64,000 nucleotides of DNA, from NCBI GenBank assembly GCA_965200685.1, contig OZ241379.1, forward strand, positions 3,658,001-3,722,000, written 5' to 3'. A model generated the notes under the pieces. It was not told the origin of the DNA. It saw only the letters and a program-made list of their open reading frames with translations, and did not search any database. The DNA comes from Bin5 sp965200685. Its GTDB lineage: Bacteria > Chloroflexota > Anaerolineae > Caldilineales > Caldilineaceae. Positions 18,327 through 24,989 of the stretch are shown piece by piece (within the stretch, counting starts at the first letter, position 1; each line of letters opens with the position of its first letter). The position numbers were made by a program, and so were the translations under genes.

Positions 18327-19349
18327 TTAGAACTGGCTGATGACAACTGCTTGTCCCGTTTTTAGGCTCTCAATGGCGGCCCGGGACACCTTCACCGCCA
18401 TGAGGCCATCGTAGGGGGATACCCTGTAGGGTGTTTTCGTCTCAGTGCAGGATACGAAGTGGGCCAACTCTGCATAATAGGGATCATCCTGGGGCGCGGT
18501 GGGTGAACTGCTGGAGGTGGTCAGTGTCCCGTCTTCCGTTTCAATGCTGATCTCCAACGGCTGCTGGTCCCGGGAATCCCATTCAATGATGCCTTCCGTA
18601 CCTGCGATCTCTAAGCGGGTACAGAATCGACCTTGGGGATAGGCCCAACTACCTTCAATATGGCCGACTGCACCGCTGGCAAAGCGCATGGTTAGGAGAG
18701 CATGATCCTTGGGTGCTTTTCCGGCAAACATCATCCCTCGGGCGAAGATCCGTTCGATCTCACCGAAACACCAGCGCTGGTAGTCGATGTCATGGATGCA
18801 AAGGTCCAACAGCACCCCTCCACTTTGAGAAAAGTCACTGTAGTACTCGGTGTTGGCGACACCGCTACGCCAGCCTGCACTCGCACTAGGATAGCTACCG
18901 CTACGTACAGTGCGAATCACCCCCGGTACACCGATGGCCCCGCTGTCCAGCACCTCTTTGGCCTTGGCAAATTGTGGGAAGAAACGCACAACCATGGCCA
19001 CAAACAGAGGCGTGCCGGTCCGTTCCGCTGTGTCAACAATCTGGGCACAATCGGCAACGCTGTTGGCAAGAGGTTTTTCACAGACTGTGGGCACGCCGGC
19101 CTCGAGCGCGGCGATCACCGGCTGCGCGTGGGCCGTCCCTGGTGTGCAGACATCCACATAATCGACTGCATCCAACAGAGCGTGCAGGCTGCTGAACAGT
19201 TGGCCGCCAAATTGGCCGACAGCACGCCGGGCGGCTGTCTCGACAATGTCATAAAACCCGGCCAGCTCTACGCCTGGCATCTGCTGCCAGCGGTCCGCAT
19301 GTGTCCGAGAAATAGCACCAGCCCCGACGATTCCAACACGTCGCATCAC
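18327..19349 (-). CDS. Gfo/Idh/MocA family oxidoreductase
   Basis: A 340-residue member with a canonical dinucleotide-binding start (MMRRVGIVGAGAISRTHADR), VCEKPLANSVADCAQIV carrying the EKP motif, and a GGVLLDLCIHDIDYQRW segment in the substrate domain. The His/Asp pair there matches the catalytic region of inositol-dehydrogenase-like enzymes. Its start overlaps the end of the preceding family member by four bases (19346-19349), which indicates translational coupling. The substrate is unknown. It shares the operon with two relatives and a periplasmic sugar-dehydrogenase-type protein. Confidence 0.88.
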   Translation of the reverse strand: MMRRVGIVGAGAISRTHADRWQQMPGVELAGFYDIVETAARRAVGQFGGQLFSSLHALLDAVDYVDVCTPGTAHAQPVIAALEAGVPTVCEKPLANSVADCAQIVDTAERTGTPLFVAMVVRFFPQFAKAKEVLDSGAIGVPGVIRTVRSGSYPSASAGWRSGVANTEYYSDFSQSGGVLLDLCIHDIDYQRWCFGEIERIFARGMMFAGKAPKDHALLTMRFASGAVGHIEGSWAYPQGRFCTRLEIAGTEGIIEWDSRDQQPLEISIETEDGTLTTSSSSPTAPQDDPYYAELAHFVSCTETKTPYRVSPYDGLMAVKVSRAAIESLKTGQAVVISQF

Positions 19350-20608
19350 ATGTCTCCTGTGGATGATACCCCGTAATAGGTATCAATTTCCTGCTGATAG
19401 TGACATACCCGACCGGAGAGCAGCTCATCTAGGGTGACGGCACGTCCGAGAAGTGAGGATTCGATCATACCGAGAGCCGCAGCCAGGTCCCGTACCCCCT
19501 CTTCGCCGTCGGTTTCTGGCTGGCCGCCCCGTTTGATGGCCTGTAGCCAGTCATACTGCTGAATGGCAAAGGCATCGGTCAGGCCTAAGGGAAATTGGGC
19601 ATTCAGCAGGGTTGGGTCCGCTTCTGTGTGGAATGTTTTGAGTAGATTGTGGCGGCTGCCTTTGTCAAGGATGATTTCTCCGCCTTTGAGGCAGCCTTTG
19701 CTACCGTAGAAGACCGGGCCGCCGGGGATTGGTGTTGCCTCGCCATGGCCGCCCCAGGACCACATGAGCTGCGCCAGCGCACCGTTCTCACAGGTGACCG
19801 TCGCCAGATAGGTATCGTCTACATTGGCCTCCACTGCCACGCCCGATGATGGGTCACCGTGCAGATAGCGGACAGGTTCAAAGGTGCGTACCGTTCCATT
19901 GACCGTGGCGACCTCACCACAGACATAGCGCACCCAATGGATCATATGGACACCGATATCAATGGCCCCACCACCGGCGGCCGTCAGCTTGCGATGACGC
20001 CAAGGGGTCTCAGCTACGATTTTGTCCGGTGACCACAGCCCGCCGATGCCGCCGAATAGGGCCAATTGTAGATCGCCGATCAGCCCTTTGCGGATAGCCC
20101 AGGCGCTGGCACGGGTTCCCTGGGCGTGGCGCACATTTTCAAAGAGACCGAGGGTCAGCCCGTGTGCATTGGCTTTGTCCACCAGCAGACGCCCAGCAGC
20201 CACAGAGATCGCTAGGGGCTTTTGTACCAGCAGATGCAGACCGGCATCCAGGGCCGCACCCCCGACCTGATGGTGCATGGACAGAGTTGTGAAATCATTG
20301 ACCCCATCGACTGCTCCCGATGCGATCATCTCCCGGTAGTCAGAAAAGACAGCCACATCAGTATCCGGCTGGAAATCGTCCAGATAGATATGGGGCGCGG
20401 CCAAGGGGTCCCCTGATTCCGGCGGCAGGACCGCTGGCCTGGCCGGCGGCCCTTCTCCCCGTTTGCGGAACATCAGCGCATCGTCAAGGTTGCGGGCACA
20501 CAGCGCGGTAATGCAAAAGTCGTCAACACCGGCCTCCCGTAGGAGCCGATAACCATGTAGATGGGCGTTCAAGATGCGGCCACAGCCGACGATGCCAATA
20601 CGAATCAT
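19346..20608 (-). CDS. Gfo/Idh/MocA family oxidoreductase, long form
   Basis: At 420 residues this is the longest of the three relatives. Start ATG 20606-20608 (MIRIGIVGCGRILNAHL) is preferred over an upstream in-frame codon because it begins directly with the Rossmann motif and GGAG lies upstream. LLVQKPLAISVAAGRLLVDK contains a QKP in place of the usual EKP motif, which may change catalysis. An insert of about 50 residues near the N-terminus (around KRGEGPPARPAVLPPESGD) explains the extra length. AAGGGAIDIGVHMIHWVRYV provides the active-site His region. It is the first gene of the three-gene run. Confidence 0.85.
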   Translation of the reverse strand: MIRIGIVGCGRILNAHLHGYRLLREAGVDDFCITALCARNLDDALMFRKRGEGPPARPAVLPPESGDPLAAPHIYLDDFQPDTDVAVFSDYREMIASGAVDGVNDFTTLSMHHQVGGAALDAGLHLLVQKPLAISVAAGRLLVDKANAHGLTLGLFENVRHAQGTRASAWAIRKGLIGDLQLALFGGIGGLWSPDKIVAETPWRHRKLTAAGGGAIDIGVHMIHWVRYVCGEVATVNGTVRTFEPVRYLHGDPSSGVAVEANVDDTYLATVTCENGALAQLMWSWGGHGEATPIPGGPVFYGSKGCLKGGEIILDKGSRHNLLKTFHTEADPTLLNAQFPLGLTDAFAIQQYDWLQAIKRGGQPETDGEEGVRDLAAALGMIESSLLGRAVTLDELLSGRVCHYQQEIDTYYGVSSTGDM

Positions 20609-20650
20609 GAACAGATACTCCAAGAGTAAGATGGGCGAATGTACCCAAAT

Positions 20651-20768
20651 TTATGAGAAAAATCTGTCTAAATCGTAATTTCTGCTATTGAACTCTACGA
20701 GCCTGACCCAATGTATTGAACCATTATCGTCACAAAATTTGTCAATGAACTCTTTGGTAAATTTATTC
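20651..20768 (-). pseudogene. Out-of-frame C-terminal tail after the methyltransferase
   Basis: Directly after the methyltransferase stop, the next frame stays open for about 40 codons (RVENKFTKEFIDKF, CDDNGSIHWVRLVEF, ending in DLDRFFS and TAA at 20651-20653). It overlaps the methyltransferase end and lacks its own start. A one-base change in the GGGG run near the stop would fuse it to the methyltransferase. It may be the true C-terminus after a frameshift, or the stub of a lost restriction gene. Confidence 0.45.
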
Positions 20769-21575
20769 TCAACTCGCGCCCCTCTGCCGAGCCAACTGAC
20801 AATATTCGCCGTTGGTATCAATGCCTACATAGTTGCGCTTTAACTGTTTTGCTGCGACAGCAGTGGTTCCTGAACCGAGAAATGGATCCAATACAAGATC
20901 ATCTGGTTGTGTAAACAGTTTGATAAACCATGTGGGTAGATCTTCTGGGAAGGCCGCACTATGTTTGCGATTGGAACATTCAGTCGCGAGATGAATGACG
21001 TTTGTCGGATAGACCTTGTCTCTACCGACCCAATTGGAGATATTCTTACCAAATCCACTTTCGACTTTGGATTCATCTCTTGTCTTATCAGTTTCGCTCA
21101 AATGATGCAAACGTGTCTTGGCCCAACCCCCTACGGGAACCATGACAGCTTCTTGGTTCATATAAAATTTGCGCTGTTTATTAAACTGTAAAAGTCTTTC
21201 CCAGGCATCACGAAAACGATTGGGCCATTTCCCCGGGTAAGCGTTTTTCTTGTGCCACATGAACTCTTCTGTCCATAACCATCCTTGCGCTCTCATCTGC
21301 AAAATCAACTCAATGACATAGGTATGGCGTTCGCCATTGACAACCCTTTCTTTGATATTGAGCATAAAGGTGCCGCTAGGCTTTAGAACGCGCAAAAATT
21401 GTTCAGATTTCGGCAGAAACCAATCTACATAGGCATCGGGCTTTATGCCACCATATGTATTGACTCTTTGGTCAGCATAGGGGGGCGAAGTGAAGATAAA
21501 ATCAATGGAGTTATCCGGCCAATTCTTTATGACCTCTTCGCAATCACCATGAAGAATGGTATTCACAAAATCCAT
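20769..21575 (-). CDS. Site-specific DNA methyltransferase (N4/N6 amino type)
   Basis: A 268-residue amino-methyltransferase with the catalytic motif FTSPPYADQR near residue 30 and the SAM-binding motif DPFLGSGTTAVAAKQLKRNY near the C-terminus. This order, catalytic motif before SAM motif, marks the beta class, which methylates N4 of cytosine or N6 of adenine. The start is MDFVNTILHGDCEEVIKNWP. No restriction endonuclease is adjacent. The gene and its flanks are visibly AT-richer than the surrounding catabolic genes, suggesting horizontal gain into the cluster. The recognition sequence is unknown. Confidence 0.88.
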   Translation of the reverse strand: MDFVNTILHGDCEEVIKNWPDNSIDFIFTSPPYADQRVNTYGGIKPDAYVDWFLPKSEQFLRVLKPSGTFMLNIKERVVNGERHTYVIELILQMRAQGWLWTEEFMWHKKNAYPGKWPNRFRDAWERLLQFNKQRKFYMNQEAVMVPVGGWAKTRLHHLSETDKTRDESKVESGFGKNISNWVGRDKVYPTNVIHLATECSNRKHSAAFPEDLPTWFIKLFTQPDDLVLDPFLGSGTTAVAAKQLKRNYVGIDTNGEYCQLARQRGAS

Positions 21576-21647
21576 ACAGGGATTCCTCTAACGTGCATCT
21601 ATCTTCGGGATAACTGCACGAATTTCAAGACAGATTCTCTCTGTAGT

Positions 21648-21680
21648 GACGAGTGCGCGCGTCAAATACGCGCACTCGTC
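21648..21680. terminator. Strong GC-rich hairpin downstream of phyH gene
   Basis: A perfect twelve-pair stem (GACGAGTGCGCG / CGCGCACTCGTC) with a nine-base loop lies seven bases beyond the stop of the minus-strand dioxygenase gene and upstream of the methyltransferase gene. There is no U-run on the minus strand, only TTT on the plus strand. It probably acts as a terminator or mRNA-stabilising structure. Confidence 0.5.
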
Positions 21681-21686
21681 TTTCCG

Positions 21687-22475
21687 TCAGTGATTCGGAT
21701 ATACCTGCGGGAAATGATCGCCTCGCATCTGCTCGCCGTCATTGACTTCAACGAACGGTTTCATCACATGTTCGCCGCTGGCAACGAAGCAAGTTTCATT
21801 CGTCATGTAGTGTAGGGCAATGGCCCGGCGCGGTCGTCCGCTGGTATTGTTATGAGAGCCATGCCAGGTAAGCGAGTGATGAAAGTGGACTTCGCCTTTC
21901 TTGACCGGACAGCGCACGACCTGCACTGAGCGGCCCTCAAATGCCGATGGCATACGGTCGTATTCTTCCACTTGGTGCAGGAAGTCGATGTTATTGCCCC
22001 ATTTGTGAGAAGTAGGCACCATGGACATACAGCCGTTGGCCTCATCCGCATCGTCTAGGGCCACCCAGGCGGTCACTTCCGTCATCGGCGCGAGGATGGG
22101 CCACAGCGGCGCATCTTGATGCCAGTGTGTTGTGCCGCCGACCTGTGGTGGCTTGTACTGAATCTGGTCATGCCAGATCCGAAGTTCCGTCGCGTCGGTA
22201 AGCTGGGCAATGGCGGTTGTGATTTCTGGACGGCTCACCAGCCTGCGGAACGGCTTACTGGCCTCCCAGATATTGACAATCTGCCAGACCGGCTTGCTGT
22301 CATCGTCTCCGAGATTGCGTAACAACACCGGCTGGGGAATGTCCGTGCGTTCCCGCTCATCAATGACCCGCATGACCTCCGCGCGTAATTCCTCGACTTC
22401 TTCATCTTTCAGCAACTGCCCGCCATTGAGAAATCCATTGACGTGAAATTGGTCGATCTGTGTTTGGGTGAGCAT
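21687..22475 (-). CDS. Phytanoyl-CoA dioxygenase (PhyH) family protein
   Basis: A 262-residue Fe(II)/2-oxoglutarate-dependent oxygenase-like protein. Start ATG 22473-22475 (MLTQTQIDQFHVNGFL) has AGGAG eight bases upstream. The iron site is visible as THWHQDAPLWP (HxD) and a distal His in LTWHGSHNNTSGRPRRAI, the latter followed by the Arg that holds 2-oxoglutarate. WVALDDADEANGCMSMVP is a conserved family stretch. Substrates of bacterial PhyH proteins are diverse. Next to Gfo/Idh/MocA genes and sulfatases it probably oxidises a small organic compound rather than phytanate. Confidence 0.88.
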   Translation of the reverse strand: MLTQTQIDQFHVNGFLNGGQLLKDEEVEELRAEVMRVIDERERTDIPQPVLLRNLGDDDSKPVWQIVNIWEASKPFRRLVSRPEITTAIAQLTDATELRIWHDQIQYKPPQVGGTTHWHQDAPLWPILAPMTEVTAWVALDDADEANGCMSMVPTSHKWGNNIDFLHQVEEYDRMPSAFEGRSVQVVRCPVKKGEVHFHHSLTWHGSHNNTSGRPRRAIALHYMTNETCFVASGEHVMKPFVEVNDGEQMRGDHFPQVYPNH

Positions 22476-22557
22476 TGATCTCTCCTGATAGTGACGCATT
22501 GATGATTTGCTGTCACACTGTCTGCCATAAAATGTGGCAATCACAAAAGCCCGCTGC

Positions 22558-23355
22558 CTAGCGCGCCCCACAAGCCTGCAAGCAGGCCTGCATGTGCCCA
22601 CGGCTTTCAGCGGCGATAGCACTGCACTGCTCTAGGCTGTACTCCTTCGCGCCGATGACTTCCAGATTCAAAGGCCCATTGTAGCCGCTCTCGTGTAGGA
22701 TTCGGATGTACCCCACTAAATCGATGTCCCCTCGTCCGTTGGCCTGCATCTCCGGCTTGCCCGGCCCCTGCTGCCGACCCTTGCAATCGCGGATGTGGAC
22801 ATGCTTCACCCGGCTGATAACCGCAGCAATGGCCTCCACAGGGTTTTCATGGGCCCGGTGAATATGGGATGGATCCATATCAATGCCGAAGTTGGGCGAA
22901 CTGATGGCCTCCATGGCTCGCAGAGTGGTGGGCGTATTGTAGATGCTGGCCCCGACATGGGCCTTCACACAGAGGGTGACGCCGTACTTTTCCGCCATCT
23001 GGGACAACGTACCCAGTTCGTCAATGGTCTGGGCCAGGCTCTCCTCATCGTCGCTTTGGCCGCCAGGCCCACAGTTGACAAGCGGAATGTCACAGGCTAC
23101 GGCTGCCTGCATGGCCTGCTCCATAATCGCGGGATCACGTTTGGGTTGTTCCATAGCCAGCAGCTCCAGACCGTAGGCCTGGGCCAGCCGTTTGATCTCC
23201 GCTACCAGCCCCCGCCAGCGGTCCAGGACCAGATGCTCGCTCATGCCGTCAATGGCCGAGATTTCAATGCCATCGTAACCGGCCATGGCGATGCAACGAA
23301 AGGCGGTCTCCATATCGTAACCGCCGAACAGAACTGAATTTGCGCCGAGTTTCAT
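22558..23355 (-). CDS. Sugar phosphate isomerase/epimerase-like TIM barrel
   Basis: A 265-residue xylose-isomerase-like TIM-barrel protein starting MKLGANSVLFGGYDMETAFR at ATG 23353-23355, with AAGGAG seven bases upstream. Metal-ligand positions are recognisable in LLAMEQPKRD, FGIDMDPSHIHRAHE, VKHVHIRDCKG and a C-terminal LNLEVIGAKEY. The family includes inosose dehydratases, hydroxypyruvate isomerases and sugar epimerases. Together with neighbouring dehydrogenases an inositol- or rare-sugar-type catabolic step is plausible, but the substrate cannot be fixed. It lies between the dioxygenase and a sulfatase gene on the same strand. Confidence 0.85.
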   Translation of the reverse strand: MKLGANSVLFGGYDMETAFRCIAMAGYDGIEISAIDGMSEHLVLDRWRGLVAEIKRLAQAYGLELLAMEQPKRDPAIMEQAMQAAVACDIPLVNCGPGGQSDDEESLAQTIDELGTLSQMAEKYGVTLCVKAHVGASIYNTPTTLRAMEAISSPNFGIDMDPSHIHRAHENPVEAIAAVISRVKHVHIRDCKGRQQGPGKPEMQANGRGDIDLVGYIRILHESGYNGPLNLEVIGAKEYSLEQCSAIAAESRGHMQACLQACGAR

Positions 23356-23456
23356 ACAATCTCCTTGAACTACAGTGTTTGGCACAGAAAATTTTGTCTT
23401 TGTTCCCCTATTTCTTCTGTCAAAAATTCTCGTGCCACATTCGTTGTTTTTAACGC

Positions 23457-24869
23457 TCAATCCTCACCTTTCTCATCTCGGGACTTGGCCTGTAGCCGTC
23501 GGGCCTGGCTGGCATCGCCGATGTAAAGGGTATCATAGGCCTGTTGGGAGCTGGTGAAGGCCCCGACTCCTTGCTGGCCGTGCCAGTCGCCTTGGTGATG
23601 GATGGGATTGGGCAGGCCGGTTTCTGCCTCCCTTTTGCGTAGCCAAGCGTTCAGGCGGGAGGTGAGGGCCATCACCACATCCGGCAGATCTTCGGCCAGA
23701 TTATGGTTCTCATCTGGATCTTCGATCAGATTGTAGAGTTCGAGCGGCGGCTTATAGTGAAAATCCGGCTCCAGAGCCAGGATCAGCTTCCATTGGGGGG
23801 TGCGCCATCCGTGCTTACGCATCCACGTGCATTCGGTGATGTACATCTCACTCTCGTGGGAAGCGACTTTGCCCTCGATCATCGGCAGCAGGGAACGTCC
23901 GTCAAAGTCGATGCCGGCGTTGATTTCCGCCAGATCGAGTAGAGTCGGCACCAGGTCTTTGTGCTGGTTATAGCCGGCGACACGCTGGCCCGCCGGCACT
24001 TTCTTTGGATATCGTAATAGCAGGGGGACATGCAGCACATTGTCGTAGATCCCGTGATGATCGAACCAGCACTCATGGTCGTAGAGGGTCTCACCGTGAT
24101 CACCGTTCACAGCCACAATCGTCTCATCAAAGATGCCGTGACTTTCCAATGCAGTGAAGATCGACTGAATGGCCGCGTCCATATAGGCGATGGCCCCATC
24201 ATACTGGGCGATCACATAGTCCTTATCGGATGTGCCCGGCGGCAACCAAGAGGCCAGAAAGTCCCGAAATGGCTTGAACGCAAAGACCGGCTCCATCGAC
24301 CTGTTACTGGGGTCGCATTCATCGCCATGGTAGAACATGCGCTCATAGGGTGCTGGCGGTAGGTAGGGGGCATGGGGATCCATGTGCCGCAGGAAGAGAA
24401 AGAACGGCTTGTCACCCGCAACCAATCGCTCCAATACAGGTAAAGCCTGTTCGTTCAGATTCTGCGCTTTGGGCAGGCGTCCCTCCTCCCATGAACCCCA
24501 GGCCGTGTAGTCCAGATACTCATGGAAGCCCCGGCTGCTGGGATTGCCGCTGAACCCAATACAGACCGTGTGATAACCTTGCTCGCCCAAGATTTCCGCC
24601 AGCGTTTTGACTTGCGGCCGCAGAGGGCCTTTGTGGCGTAGGGCCACCACCTGTGTGGAGAACACATCCATGCCGGTGAGCATTGACGCATAGGCACTGG
24701 TGGTGGGGATGTGGGCACTGTAGGTGTTTTCAAAAAGAGCACCCTGCTGGGCAAAGCGGTCCAGATAGGGGCTGGTCAACCTCTCGTATCCGTATCCGCT
24801 CAGGTGGTCGGCCCGCAGGGAGTCGATGCCGAAGAGAATTATGTTGGGATGATCATGTGGAGATGCCAT
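23457..24869 (-). CDS. Sulfatase-family hydrolase without the formylglycine Cys
   Basis: A 470-residue alkaline-phosphatase-superfamily protein. Metal-binding segments are clear: NIILFGIDSLRADHLSGYG at the N-terminus and VAVNGDHGETLYDHECW in the middle. At the nucleophile position, where sulfatases have C/S-x-P-S-R before the LTG, this protein reads HIPTTSAYASMLTG. Counting back from LTG, Thr56 falls on the nucleophile position. It therefore cannot be a formylglycine sulfatase and is more likely a phosphodiesterase, phosphonate hydrolase or Thr-type relative. It has no signal peptide. It is the first gene of the minus-strand catabolic run; the isomerase gene follows 101 bases later. Confidence 0.82.
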   Translation of the reverse strand: MASPHDHPNIILFGIDSLRADHLSGYGYERLTSPYLDRFAQQGALFENTYSAHIPTTSAYASMLTGMDVFSTQVVALRHKGPLRPQVKTLAEILGEQGYHTVCIGFSGNPSSRGFHEYLDYTAWGSWEEGRLPKAQNLNEQALPVLERLVAGDKPFFLFLRHMDPHAPYLPPAPYERMFYHGDECDPSNRSMEPVFAFKPFRDFLASWLPPGTSDKDYVIAQYDGAIAYMDAAIQSIFTALESHGIFDETIVAVNGDHGETLYDHECWFDHHGIYDNVLHVPLLLRYPKKVPAGQRVAGYNQHKDLVPTLLDLAEINAGIDFDGRSLLPMIEGKVASHESEMYITECTWMRKHGWRTPQWKLILALEPDFHYKPPLELYNLIEDPDENHNLAEDLPDVVMALTSRLNAWLRKREAETGLPNPIHHQGDWHGQQGVGAFTSSQQAYDTLYIGDASQARRLQAKSRDEKGED

Positions 24870-24989
24870 AAGCTAGTTGCCTCCCATGCGTAGGTGATAG
24901 ATGGATGTCGCAGGCGGTTGCTTTTCGGTGTTGTCATGCTGTGAAAATCTAACGTAGCATTGGCACGATGTCAAAAATGTAGGAGCAGT

